Below, one piece after another: positions 36,485-49,483 of a stretch of DNA of 64,000 nucleotides. Below the pieces are notes generated by a model. The model made no database searches and was not told the origin of the DNA. It worked only from the letters and a program-made list of their open reading frames with translations. The first letter of the stretch is position 1; each line of letters opens with the position of its first letter. The stretch spans positions 558,001-622,000 of the forward strand of contig NZ_UAUL01000001.1 of NCBI RefSeq assembly GCF_900456775.1, in the 5' to 3' direction. Both the position numbers and the translations under genes were made by a program. This DNA is from Sarcina ventriculi (GTDB taxonomy: Bacteria; Bacillota; Clostridia; Clostridiales; Clostridiaceae).

Positions 36485-36549
36485 TAATCATGTTATTTAT
36501 ATGAAAGATATATTCTCTCAAAATTACACTAAGCATTAAGATAAAGTTA

Positions 36550-39455
<2,906 letters not shown>

Positions 39456-39544
39456 TTTGTTTCTATCTTTTAGATAGTTGCAATCAATTTTACAAAGAAT
39501 AGTAAATTTAATTGGCTTTACTCTATTTATTAATACTTATGTGT

Positions 39545-39559
39545 AATTTTCAAAGAACA
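39545..39559 (-). promoter_or_regulatory. boxA-like antitermination site before 23S
   Basis: TGTTCTTTGAAAATT on the minus strand closely matches the rrn boxA of Gram-positive bacteria (NusB/S10 binding). A near copy lies upstream of 16S. The spacer 39456-39651 contains no tRNA. Confidence 0.65.
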
Positions 39560-39646
39560 TAATTTTGAAAGAACTTAGTCTTTCAAAATTAAACAGATAT
39601 TTAAGAAGCATTCTTTATTATCATCTTAGTTTTCCTAAGATGTTCT

Positions 39647-41162
<1,516 letters not shown>

Positions 41163-41251
41163 AAAATATACTAATTTCTTAGTTTTTATTTGAGTTTAAT
41201 CTACTCATATTACTTATAAAAGAATTGCTGGTTTACTTAAATTATCTGTTT

Positions 41252-41266
41252 AATTTTCAAAGACCA
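41252..41266 (-). promoter_or_regulatory. boxA-like antitermination site in the rrn leader
   Basis: TGGTCTTTGAAAATT on the minus strand, about 90 bases upstream of 16S, matches the copy in the 16S-23S spacer at 14 of 15 bases. Confidence 0.62.
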
Positions 41267-41307
41267 TTGTTTTTCTTTTTTCTTTGTCGCCCTCAAGCGA
41301 CTTTCTT

Positions 41308-41336
41308 AGTTTAACATTTGATTAAACATTTGTCAA
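41308..41336 (-). promoter_or_regulatory. rRNA operon promoter
   Basis: TTGACA (41331-41336), an exact 17-base spacer and TAAACT (41308-41313) on the minus strand. A GTCGC/GCGAC hairpin follows at 41286-41301. Upstream, 41337-41637 is AT-rich and shows no gene I can support. Confidence 0.85.
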
Positions 41337-41637
41337 CAAGTTTTTTAATTTTTATCTTTAACTTAATTTTTTGTTTTTATTAAGTTATCCTTGCGACGTG
41401 TTTTATCTTATCATAAATATATCTATGTATTGAATATTTATAGTGCCTTAAAATTTAATTATATTAATTATACTAATAAATTCTCTTTTTTTATCCTTTA
41501 TTTATTACTCGATACACCAGGTATAGTATATATGCAAATTTTATTATATTTTTTACTTTTATATAAATATAAAACAAAATTAATTCTTTTAAGTTAAGTT
41601 TCATTTAAGACATTAAAGGAAAATTTTAAAATCAATA

Positions 41638-41669
41638 AAAGCTACAAAACTTTTAAATTTTGTAGCTTT
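41638..41669 (-). terminator. Terminator of the membrane protein gene
   Basis: A perfect 12-bp stem (AAAGCTACAAAA and complement) with an eight-base loop, directly downstream of the 41678 stop. Confidence 0.78.
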
Positions 41670-41677
41670 GTTTTATA

Positions 41678-42334
41678 TTAAAATTTATTATCATACTTTT
41701 TATTTTTAGCATTTATTTTAGAAAATTGCTCCACTATCTCTCCTATAAATCTAAATGTACCTTTTTTATAAAATCTATAAATCAATATACTTATTATTAT
41801 TCCTCCTAATGTACAGGCACATATATCTGTCATAGTATCTGTTAAACTATTTAATTGTGAATTAAAACCAAATAGTTGATCTCCTGCAAATTCCCAAATT
41901 TCCCAAAGAGCTGATGAAGCTACTGAAAATAAAAAAGCATTTAATGTTTTTACTAATGCAGATAATTTAAAAAATACTTCTTCAGGAAGTAAAATTCTAA
42001 GTGCCAAAATTCCTCCTATACCTATTATTATTCCTGAAATAAAATGAAGAAAAGAATCCCACCAAGAAAAAATAATATACATATCACACATTTTCCCAAG
42101 AAACAAACAAAGAAATATAAAAACTTGAACTGTCAAATCAATAATACTAGTTAACTTTACATTTATGAGTTTAAAAACAATATCAACACCTAAAGATGTT
42201 AATAAAAAGACAATAGCTCCAACTATATGTGTAACATCATGTTCTAACAAATAAAAAAAACATAGTATAACAGTAATAAGTCTAAAAAAGTTTTTTATTA
42301 TCAAATTATATAACACTCTTTTATTCTTACTCAT
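41678..42334 (-). CDS. Integral membrane protein, DUF2238/YjdF-like
   Basis: A 218-residue protein with about six membrane helices. Conserved-looking polar residues sit inside them: WWDSFLHFISG, WEIWEFAGDQLFG and LTDTMTDICACTLGG. These His/Glu/Asp motifs resemble the DUF2238-type membrane family of unknown function. The C-terminal tail is basic and cytoplasmic. Single gene, with a short AT-rich upstream region. Function unknown. Confidence 0.65.
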   Translation of the reverse strand: MSKNKRVLYNLIIKNFFRLITVILCFFYLLEHDVTHIVGAIVFLLTSLGVDIVFKLINVKLTSIIDLTVQVFIFLCLFLGKMCDMYIIFSWWDSFLHFISGIIIGIGGILALRILLPEEVFFKLSALVKTLNAFLFSVASSALWEIWEFAGDQLFGFNSQLNSLTDTMTDICACTLGGIIISILIYRFYKKGTFRFIGEIVEQFSKINAKNKKYDNKF

Positions 42335-42447
42335 TATTTTTCCTTTCTTTTTACTTGATTACTATATAATATATTATTCTAGTTTATGATTTTTAACATT
42401 ATATAGAATTGTATATTTTATTTTCCTTAATTTCAGTGTTTTTCATA

Positions 42448-42476
42448 GTGTATTAATTTTCTTTCTCCACATACTA
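42448..42476 (+). promoter_or_regulatory. Candidate forespore (SigG-type) promoter of the spore protein gene
   Basis: CATACTA at 42470-42476 fits the SigG -10 pattern. GTGTA lies 17 bases upstream and matches four of five consensus positions. It is about 65 bases before the start codon of a gene class known to need SigG. Confidence 0.45.
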
Positions 42477-42541
42477 ATATCAACAAGGGATAGAAAGTCA
42501 CTTGTTGATAAAATATATTATTTTTTAAGGAGGAATTAAAA

Positions 42542-42724
42542 ATGAATAGAAAATTAGTTCCAGAAGCAAAGGATGGTTTAAACAAATTTAAAAACGAAGT
42601 AGCTAATGAAATGGGAGTTCCATTTAAAGACTACAATGGAGAATTAAGTTCAAAACAATGCGGAAGCGTTGGTGGAGAAATGGTTAAAAGAATGGTAGAA
42701 CAATACGAAAAAGGAATTAAATAA
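42542..42724 (+). CDS. Alpha/beta-type small acid-soluble spore protein
   Basis: A 60-residue DNA-binding protein that coats and protects spore DNA. It shows the class signatures LVPEAKDGLNKFKNEVANE and GVPFKDYNG, and the C-terminal CGSVGGEMVKRMVEQYE. The FKNE-VANE site is where the germination protease GPR cleaves in related proteins. AAGGAGG precedes the start. It has its own likely SigG promoter and a terminator downstream. It shows the organism forms endospores. Confidence 0.96.
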   Translation: MNRKLVPEAKDGLNKFKNEVANEMGVPFKDYNGELSSKQCGSVGGEMVKRMVEQYEKGIK

Positions 42725-42768
42725 TTCTATTAATTGTTTACATTCAATTAAATATTAATTTTTAAATA

Positions 42769-42801
42769 AAAGCTACATTAAATTATTTTAATGTAGCTTT
42801 T
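42769..42801. terminator. Convergent terminator of the spore protein and radical SAM genes
   Basis: AAAGCTACATTAAA pairs with TTTAATGTAGCTTT around TTAT. Flanking A and T runs suit both strands. Confidence 0.88.
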
Positions 42802-42814
42802 ACCTTTAATTTCT

Positions 42815-43714
42815 TTACACACCTTCATAATCAAAAGCAGGAATAAAACTTTCTTTTGCAGTCCCTTCTTCTTGAATAAATGCATTTTGTATGCCTATAG
42901 ATATAGCATAATCTATTATAGTATTATAATATTTTTCACTAATTTTTTTATTTATTTCTGGATAATTTTCAACATGTGCCAAAGGAGTATATTGATTCAT
43001 TATACTTATATAAATTTTATCATCATATGTCTTATGTAAATAATCTAATATCTTTTTTGAATCAAATAACAATCCAGGTAAAAGTAAATGTCTTACTATA
43101 ACACCTTTTTTAATTATTCCGTTTTTGTCAAATTGAATATCTCCAACTTGTTTCACCATTTCATCTATTGCTTTAATAGCAAAATTAAAATAATCTTTTG
43201 CATTTGAATACTTTAAAGAATATTTATTGCTAAAATACTTTAAATCTGGAAGATAAACATCAATATATCCTTTTAAATATCTTAGGGTTTCTATATTTTC
43301 GTATCCACTACTATTGTATATAATCGGTAAATTTAATCCCTTATTTTTTGCAATTTTTAACCCTTCTATTATTTGTGGCACATAATGAGTTGGCGTAACT
43401 AAATTTATATTTAATGCTCCTTTGTGTTGAAGTTCTAAAAATATATCACTTAATCTTTCAATTGATATTTCTTTACCTGCACTACATTCACTTATATCAT
43501 TATTCTGACAAAAAACACATTTTAATGTGCAATTTGAGAAAAATACTGTTCCTGAACCTTTTTCTCCTGATATACAAGGCTCTTCCCAAAAATGAAGTGC
43601 CGCTCTAGCAACTTTTAACTTATCTGTAGCTTTACAAAACCCAATCTTATTATTTAATCTATCAACTTTACAATTTCTAGGGCATAACTTACAACTTTTT
43701 AATAAATCTATCAT
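42815..43714 (-). CDS. Radical SAM protein, PflX/COG1313-like
   Basis: A 299-residue radical SAM enzyme with the cluster motif Cys62-x3-Cys66-x2-Cys69 (NCTLKCVFCQN). Extra cysteines near the N-terminus (CKLCPRNC and a later GFC) may hold a second cluster or zinc. It resembles the pyruvate-formate-lyase activase-like PflX group, whose substrate is unknown. There is no glycyl-radical enzyme beside it. The start is ATG 43714, seven bases after AGGTG; the TTG at 43720 is closer to that site and less likely. Confidence 0.85.
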   Translation of the reverse strand: MIDLLKSCKLCPRNCKVDRLNNKIGFCKATDKLKVARAALHFWEEPCISGEKGSGTVFFSNCTLKCVFCQNNDISECSAGKEISIERLSDIFLELQHKGALNINLVTPTHYVPQIIEGLKIAKNKGLNLPIIYNSSGYENIETLRYLKGYIDVYLPDLKYFSNKYSLKYSNAKDYFNFAIKAIDEMVKQVGDIQFDKNGIIKKGVIVRHLLLPGLLFDSKKILDYLHKTYDDKIYISIMNQYTPLAHVENYPEINKKISEKYYNTIIDYAISIGIQNAFIQEEGTAKESFIPAFDYEGV

Positions 43715-43953
43715 TATCAATCACCTAAATTACATTTATATTGAACATATATACTTAATTATAACATTTTAAAGATAAAAACCACTTTAATTTTAAATAA
43801 GAAAAAATAATATTTTAATCACCAAAAATATATACAAGAATACAATACTTTTTATCATTTACTATAATAAATTTATATGAAATAATTTTGTAAATTTTTC
43901 ATAAATTTATTATGGTAAGATTTAAATAATAACAAGTACTGGGAGGACTACTT

Positions 43954-44907
43954 ATGGAAAAAATTAAAATTGGAAATAGCAATTTAGAAGCATCTAGAAT
44001 TGCTTTTGGTTGTATGAGTCTTGGAGGAGGTTGGAACAAAAACCCTATCTCTTTGCAAGATGAATATAAAGCATTTGCTGCTGTAGATTGTGCTCTAGAG
44101 AATGGAATTAACTTTTTTGATCATGCAGACATATATTGTTTAGGAAAATCTGAAGAAGTATTTTCAAAGATTCTAGACAAAAGACCTAAATTAAGAGAAA
44201 ACTTAATTCTCCAATCTAAATGTGGCATAAACAATCTTGGTAAAACACCTTACTATGATTTCAGTAAAGATTACATATTAAGTTCCGTAGATGGGATATT
44301 AAAAAGATTAAAAACTGAATATTTAGATGTTCTGCTTTTACATAGACCTGATTCATTAGTTGAACCTGAAGAGGTTGCTGAAGCTTTTGATATACTAAAA
44401 ACTTCTGGGAAAGTAAGACATTTTGGGGTTAGTAATCATAACGCTATGCAAATTAGATTATTAAACAAATATTTAAATGAACCATTAATTGTTAATCAAC
44501 TTGAAATTTCACTTGCAAACAGTAGCATTATAGATGAAGGGTTAAACGTTAATTCTAATACAAACCCTGGACCAATGCGTAACTTTGGAACATTAGAATA
44601 TTGCCGTCTACATGATATTACTCTACAAGCTTGGTCTCCACTTGCTGGTGGAAGAATTGTTGATCCTAAAATTGAAAAGTATAGAAAATTAAATATTACA
44701 TTAGATGAATATGCCAAAAAATATGGAGTTAAGAAAGGGGCTATAGTTGTTAATTGGTTATTAAGACATCCTGCTAAAATACAACCTATAATAGGTACCC
44801 GTTCTATACAAAGAATAAAACATATTTGCCAAAGTTCTCAAATCAAAATCAGCAGAGAAGAATGGTATAACCTTTATAATTTAGTAGAACACAGAAAACT
44901 TCTTTAG
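43954..44907 (+). CDS. Aldo/keto reductase
   Basis: A 317-residue NAD(P)H-dependent (beta/alpha)8 oxidoreductase. The catalytic tetrad is present: Asp56, Tyr61, Lys89 and His130 (FFDHADIY, LQSKCG, LLLHRPD). The C-terminal cofactor-binding part includes PIIGTRSIQRI. GGGAGGAC precedes the start. It is a single gene between terminators; the substrate cannot be told. Length and motifs resemble the YdhF-type group. Confidence 0.92.
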   Translation: MEKIKIGNSNLEASRIAFGCMSLGGGWNKNPISLQDEYKAFAAVDCALENGINFFDHADIYCLGKSEEVFSKILDKRPKLRENLILQSKCGINNLGKTPYYDFSKDYILSSVDGILKRLKTEYLDVLLLHRPDSLVEPEEVAEAFDILKTSGKVRHFGVSNHNAMQIRLLNKYLNEPLIVNQLEISLANSSIIDEGLNVNSNTNPGPMRNFGTLEYCRLHDITLQAWSPLAGGRIVDPKIEKYRKLNITLDEYAKKYGVKKGAIVVNWLLRHPAKIQPIIGTRSIQRIKHICQSSQIKISREEWYNLYNLVEHRKLL

Positions 44908-44915
44908 TAATAAAA

Positions 44916-44954
44916 AAATTAAGCGTAAAGCCTAATACTTTACGCTTAATTTTT
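44916..44954. terminator. Convergent terminator
   Basis: AAATTAAGCGTAAAG pairs with CTTTACGCTTAATTT. It lies between the aldo/keto reductase and the metal ATPase stop codons, with A and T runs on either side. Confidence 0.92.
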
Positions 44955-47433
44955 AAAGCTTATTTACCCTTAATGCTCTCATAGCATTTAATACTGCAAT
45001 TAATGCAACTCCAACATCTCCAAAAACAGCTTCCCACATATTTGCCATTCCTAAAGCTCCAAATATTAAAATTATTACTTTAACTCCAATTGCAAAAGCT
45101 ATATTTTGAATTACTATATTTCTTGTTCTTTTTGCTATTTTTATTGATGATACTATTTTTGATGGTTCATCTGTCATTATTATAACATCAGCAGCCTCTA
45201 TTGCTGCGTCTGAACCAACTCCTCCCATTGCAATTCCTATATCAGCTCTTGCAAGAACAGGTGCATCATTTATACCATCACCAACATATATTACTTTTTT
45301 ATTCTTAGATTTTTCATTTTCTATCTTTTCTAATTTTTCTACTTTTTCATATGGTAAAAGTTCTGAGTAAACTTCATCTATATTAACTAGTTTTCCAATA
45401 CCTTCACCAACTTTTTTATTATCACCTGTAAGCATTACAGTTTTTTTAATACCTATTTTTTTAAGTTCTTTAATAGCAACTTTTGTATCCTCTTTTATTT
45501 CATCAGATATTATAATGTTTCCTACATACTCATTATCTATTGCTATATAAACCACAGTTCCAACAGTTTCCTCTTCTTTACAAACTATATTTTCTTTATT
45601 CATTAATTTTTTATTTCCTGCTAAAACTACTTTATCTTTATAGTTAACTTTAATACCATGCCCTGAAATCTCTTCATAATTTTTTACATTCTTTTTTTCT
45701 ATTTCTTTTCCATAAGCTTTTATAATAGATGTAGCTATTGGGTGACTTGAAAAACTCTCAGCTGCTACTGCATATTCCATTAAAATATCTTTGTCAAAAC
45801 CATTTTCTACATTTATTTTTGTTACATTAAAAGTTCCCTTTGTTAATGTACCTGTCTTATCAAAAACTACAGTTTCAACATTGTTTAAAGCTTCAAGATA
45901 ATTTCCTCCCTTAACTAGAATTCCATTTTTAGAAGCTCCTCCAATCCCTCCAAAAAATCCTAAAGGAATTGATACAACTAATGCACAAGGACAAGAAACA
46001 ACTAAAAATACTAACGCTCTATATATGCTTGAAGAAAACTCCATTCCTGTTACAAAAGGAGGTATAAAAGCTAAACATGCAGCCAATATTACAACTATTG
46101 GAGTATAATACTTAGCAAACTTTGTTATAAAGTTTTCTGTATGAGCTTTTTTACTACTTGCATTTTCCATTAAGTTAAGTATTTTAGCTACTGTTGATTC
46201 ACTAAATGCTTTTGTTACCTTAACCATTAATAATCCATTTTTATTTATTGCCCCACCTAAAATTTCATCACCTATTGACGCATTTCTTGGAACACTCTCA
46301 CCTGTTAAAGCTGATGTATCTAACATTGATTTTCCCTCTATAATTACACCATCTAAAGGAACTTTTTCTCCAGGTTTTATAACTATAATATCTCCTATAT
46401 TAACATCTTCTGGAGATACTTTTTTTATATCTTGTCCATTTTTTACATTAGCATAATCCGGTCTTATATTCATTAGAGATTTAATAGATCTTCTTGAACT
46501 ATCAACAGCCATATCTTGGAACAATTCTCCTACTTGGTAAAAAAGCATTACCGCAACACCCTCTGGATACTGTTTTATAGCAAATGCTCCTATTGTAGCT
46601 AAAGCCATTAAGAAATTTTCGTCAAAAACTTTACCTCTAACTATATTTTTACCAGCCTTTAATAAAACATCTCCACCTACTATAAGATAACTTATTAAAA
46701 ACAAAATTCCTTCAACTATATCTGGAAAGCCAAAAGCTAAACCTATGAAAAATAATGCTCCACCAACCCCAAGTCTTATAAGATTAGTTTTATTTTCTAT
46801 CCATACACTTTTTTCTTCTTTATTTAAAGATTTTTTAGTATCATCTAAAACTTCACATTTGGTACCTGGTTCAATCTTTTCTATAAGATTTAATGCATTA
46901 TCTATAACATCATTTTTTAAGCTCTTACTTTCTATATTTAATATAAGCTTTTTAGACATAAAATCTAATGTAGAATCAACAACACCATTTATATTTTTTG
47001 ATTGCCTTTCTATTTTTGCTGCACAATTTGCACAATTTAAATTTGACATATAAATTGTAATTTTTTCTGTGCTATCTAAAATCTCACATTTTGTTCCCGG
47101 TTCTGTCTTTTCTATAAGATTTAAAGCATTCTTTATAACATTCTCTCTTACATTTTTATCTTTTATATCTAGTACAAGTTTTTTAGACATAAAATTCAAA
47201 CTAGATCCAACGACGCCATCTATATTTTTTGATTGTCTTTCTATCTTTGCTGCACAGTTTGCACAATTTAAATTTGACATGTAAATTATAACTTTATCAT
47301 TACCTCTTTTATTTAAAGGAAGTATTTCTTTATGAGTAACTGTAAGTTTATTTGTAGAGGACAATTTTATTTTATTTCCTAAATATTTTTTTATAAGTTT
47401 TTTTTCTTGGTTATCCAAACTTATCTCTTCCAC
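44953..47433 (-). CDS. Zn/Cd/Pb-type P1B ATPase with two HMA domains
   Basis: Exports divalent heavy metals using ATP. The 826-residue protein has two nearly identical N-terminal HMA domains (about 47-120 and 124-197) with metal-binding Cys57/Cys60 and Cys134/Cys137. About eight membrane helices follow, with SCPCALVVS as the transport-site motif, then the phosphorylation motif DKTGTLT and GDGINDAPVL. The CPC and overall order match CadA/ZntA. The start is GTG 47433, with AAGGAGG seven bases upstream. An ArsR-type operator lies 60-90 bases upstream. Confidence 0.93.
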   Translation of the reverse strand: MEEISLDNQEKKLIKKYLGNKIKLSSTNKLTVTHKEILPLNKRGNDKVIIYMSNLNCANCAAKIERQSKNIDGVVGSSLNFMSKKLVLDIKDKNVRENVIKNALNLIEKTEPGTKCEILDSTEKITIYMSNLNCANCAAKIERQSKNINGVVDSTLDFMSKKLILNIESKSLKNDVIDNALNLIEKIEPGTKCEVLDDTKKSLNKEEKSVWIENKTNLIRLGVGGALFFIGLAFGFPDIVEGILFLISYLIVGGDVLLKAGKNIVRGKVFDENFLMALATIGAFAIKQYPEGVAVMLFYQVGELFQDMAVDSSRRSIKSLMNIRPDYANVKNGQDIKKVSPEDVNIGDIIVIKPGEKVPLDGVIIEGKSMLDTSALTGESVPRNASIGDEILGGAINKNGLLMVKVTKAFSESTVAKILNLMENASSKKAHTENFITKFAKYYTPIVVILAACLAFIPPFVTGMEFSSSIYRALVFLVVSCPCALVVSIPLGFFGGIGGASKNGILVKGGNYLEALNNVETVVFDKTGTLTKGTFNVTKINVENGFDKDILMEYAVAAESFSSHPIATSIIKAYGKEIEKKNVKNYEEISGHGIKVNYKDKVVLAGNKKLMNKENIVCKEEETVGTVVYIAIDNEYVGNIIISDEIKEDTKVAIKELKKIGIKKTVMLTGDNKKVGEGIGKLVNIDEVYSELLPYEKVEKLEKIENEKSKNKKVIYVGDGINDAPVLARADIGIAMGGVGSDAAIEAADVIIMTDEPSKIVSSIKIAKRTRNIVIQNIAFAIGVKVIILIFGALGMANMWEAVFGDVGVALIAVLNAMRALRVNKL
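46842..47295 (-). repeat. Tandem duplication of the HMA domain coding region
   Basis: Two copies with a 231-base (77-codon) period inside the ATPase gene. They share YMSNLNCANCAAKIERQSKN and a late EPGTKCE. The close identity suggests a recent duplication. Confidence 0.88.
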
Positions 47434-47492
47434 AACAATTCCTCCTTTTTTCTTTATAATATAAATTTTTATAATTCTAATTTCCTATCAAC

Positions 47493-47520
47493 ATATGAAC
47501 AAATATTCATATGTTCATAT
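47493..47520. promoter_or_regulatory. ArsR/SmtB-type operator upstream of the metal ATPase
   Basis: ATATGAACAAATATTCATAT (47493-47512) has perfect seven-base arms. A further TGTTCATA makes a second, overlapping inverted repeat with TATGAACA. This TGAA/TTCA pattern is characteristic of SmtB/CzrA/CadC operators. Its place 60-87 bases before the ATPase start suits promoter control. Confidence 0.72.
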
Positions 47521-47617
47521 ATTATTATATACAGATACAACGTTTTTGTCCACATAGTAAAAAATTTTTTTTATTTTTTAATAATTTATATATCATTTAC
47601 TGATGATTAACAAAAAT

Positions 47618-47650
47618 AAAAAGGCTATACAAAATAGCACAAGCCTTTTT
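47618..47650 (-). terminator. Terminator of the Bce-type regulator genes
   Basis: AAAAAGGCT pairs with AGCCTTTTT around a 15-base loop, just after the kinase stop, with T residues following on the minus strand. Confidence 0.8.
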
Positions 47651-47651
47651 A

Positions 47652-48665
47652 TTAATAATTCAAATTAAATTCACTAAGCGGAAATATTATGTTTATTTTT
47701 GTTCCATTACCTTTTTTAGATTCTATATTTATCCCAAGCCCAAGTTTTTCACAAAGCTTTTTACAAAGATACAAGCCTATACCAGTAGATTTCCCAAACT
47801 CTCGCCCATTTTCACCAGTAAAACCCTTATCAAACACTTTAACTATATCTTTTTCATTAATTCCAATTCCATTATCTTCTATGGTTAAAACTATATTTGA
47901 TTTATTTTTAGCAGAATATATCTTTATAATAGAATCTTTTTCTTTTGAATATTTTAACGAATTACTTATTATTTGATTTAATATAAATTCAACCCACTTA
48001 CTATCACTAAAAACCTCTTCATCTAATTGCTCTATATCTAATTTTACTTTTTTGTTTATAAAATCCTTTGAATTTCTTCTTATAACTTTTCTAGTTATCT
48101 CCTTTAAGTTTATATTTTTAACTATATAATCTTTATTAGCATCAGCAATTTTAGCATAATATAAAACCTGTTCTATAAAATTTTCTATTTTATCTAGTTG
48201 AGGATTTATTTTTTCTTTTATATCTCCTTCATTATTTTCTAACATAAGTTTTGCTGAAGCTATTGGTGTTTTTATTTCATGAACCCACGTTTCTATGTAC
48301 TCTCTATATTCTCTTTGCATAATTTTATACTTTTTCACGTTCTCATTCATAGATTTATTGGTTTCTTGCAAAATCTCATAAAGAACACAACCTTCGATAA
48401 AATTAGGTTTTTCCATTATTTCTGGTATTAAATATTTATCTTTTAAATTATCTAAAACAACTTTTACTTTAGCATAATATATTTTTTTATTTATTCCATC
48501 AATTATCATATAAGACAAAAGAGGAGCAAACCATATAAAGACAAATAATATTATTGATTGTATGCTAAAACTTGATAAGAACATAAACATAGAAATTGTT
48601 AGTACTATTAATATATTAATTAATAAAAAATTGAATTTTTCTTTAAAATATTCTATTAAACTCAT
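47652..48665 (-). CDS. BceS-like intramembrane-sensing histidine kinase
   Basis: A 337-residue sensor kinase. Two membrane helices near the N-terminus (about 12-55) have almost no extracellular loop, as in BceS/intramembrane-sensing kinases that read the state of a partner ABC transporter. The phosphorylated His129 lies in ETWVHEIKTP. The ATPase domain has N-box QIISNSLKYS and G-box DNGIGI, GKSTGIGLYL. Its start overlaps the response regulator stop by four bases. It would control a peptide-antibiotic resistance transporter. Confidence 0.9.
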   Translation of the reverse strand: MSLIEYFKEKFNFLLINILIVLTISMFMFLSSFSIQSIILFVFIWFAPLLSYMIIDGINKKIYYAKVKVVLDNLKDKYLIPEIMEKPNFIEGCVLYEILQETNKSMNENVKKYKIMQREYREYIETWVHEIKTPIASAKLMLENNEGDIKEKINPQLDKIENFIEQVLYYAKIADANKDYIVKNINLKEITRKVIRRNSKDFINKKVKLDIEQLDEEVFSDSKWVEFILNQIISNSLKYSKEKDSIIKIYSAKNKSNIVLTIEDNGIGINEKDIVKVFDKGFTGENGREFGKSTGIGLYLCKKLCEKLGLGINIESKKGNGTKINIIFPLSEFNLNY

Positions 48666-49330
48666 AGCATTATGTACCCTAATCCTCTTCTAGTTTCTAT
48701 TGGATTTTTAAGCCCAATACTTTCTATCTTTTTCCTAAGCCTTGTTATATTTACAGATAGCGTATTATCATCAACAAAAAAATCATCATTCCAAAGATAT
48801 TCCATAAGATTTTCTCTAGAAATTATCTTTCCTTTATTTTTTATAAGATAAGATAAAATTTTTATTTCATTTTTAGTTAAGTTTAAAGTATTATCTTTAT
48901 AAGATATAGTTCCATTTGATAAATTTAATACTAAATCTTTATATACCATAGATTCTTGAACTTCTTTTGAATAGACTCTCTTTAAAACAGAATTTATTCT
49001 AGCTAAAAGAATTTGTGTATTATATGGCTTTGTAATGAAATCATCAGCCCCTAAATTCATACTCATAAGTTCATCTATATCACTATCTCTACTTGTTACA
49101 ATAATTATTGGAACATTAGAATTTTTTCTTATTTCTCTACATATATAAAAACCATCAAAAATAGGTAAATTTATATCTAAAAGAATTAAATCCGCATTTT
49201 CTTTTTCTATCTCTTCTATAACATTTTCAAATTTTTCTATAACTAAAGCATCGTAATTATATCTACATAAAAAGGTTTTAAGCTCATTTCTTATTGCTTC
49301 ATCATCTTCAATTATTAAAATCTTTTTCAT
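48662..49330 (-). CDS. BceR-like OmpR-family response regulator
   Basis: A 222-residue two-domain regulator. The receiver domain (about 1-115) has Asp9/Asp10, the phospho-acceptor Asp52 (LLDINLP) and a late conserved Lys in ITKPYN. The C-terminal winged helix (about 125-222) matches OmpR/PhoB. It is co-transcribed with the overlapping kinase. The likely target is the BceAB-type transporter operon upstream. Confidence 0.92.
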   Translation of the reverse strand: MKKILIIEDDEAIRNELKTFLCRYNYDALVIEKFENVIEEIEKENADLILLDINLPIFDGFYICREIRKNSNVPIIIVTSRDSDIDELMSMNLGADDFITKPYNTQILLARINSVLKRVYSKEVQESMVYKDLVLNLSNGTISYKDNTLNLTKNEIKILSYLIKNKGKIISRENLMEYLWNDDFFVDDNTLSVNITRLRKKIESIGLKNPIETRRGLGYIML

Positions 49331-49437
49331 AATTTTTTCCTCCTTCTAAATTTCCCCTATTTAATAATATATATTATATTTAGTATAAAAACTATTGCTT
49401 AATAAAACTTTAAATAATAAGTAAGTAACTAAATAAA

Positions 49438-49477
49438 GGATTGTATTAGAATACTAAATTTATTTTAATACAATCCT
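49438..49477 (-). terminator. Terminator of the ABC transporter genes
   Basis: AGGATTGTATTA pairs with TAATACAATCCT, followed by T-rich sequence on the minus strand, just after the permease stop. Confidence 0.8.
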
Positions 49478-49483
49478 CTTTTA

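Noticed and set aside
41391-41597. A 68-codon plus-strand frame upstream of the rRNA operon
   Set aside because: AT-rich, no ribosome site, no recognisable domain, and Tyr/Leu/Ile-dominated as expected from random A/T sequence.
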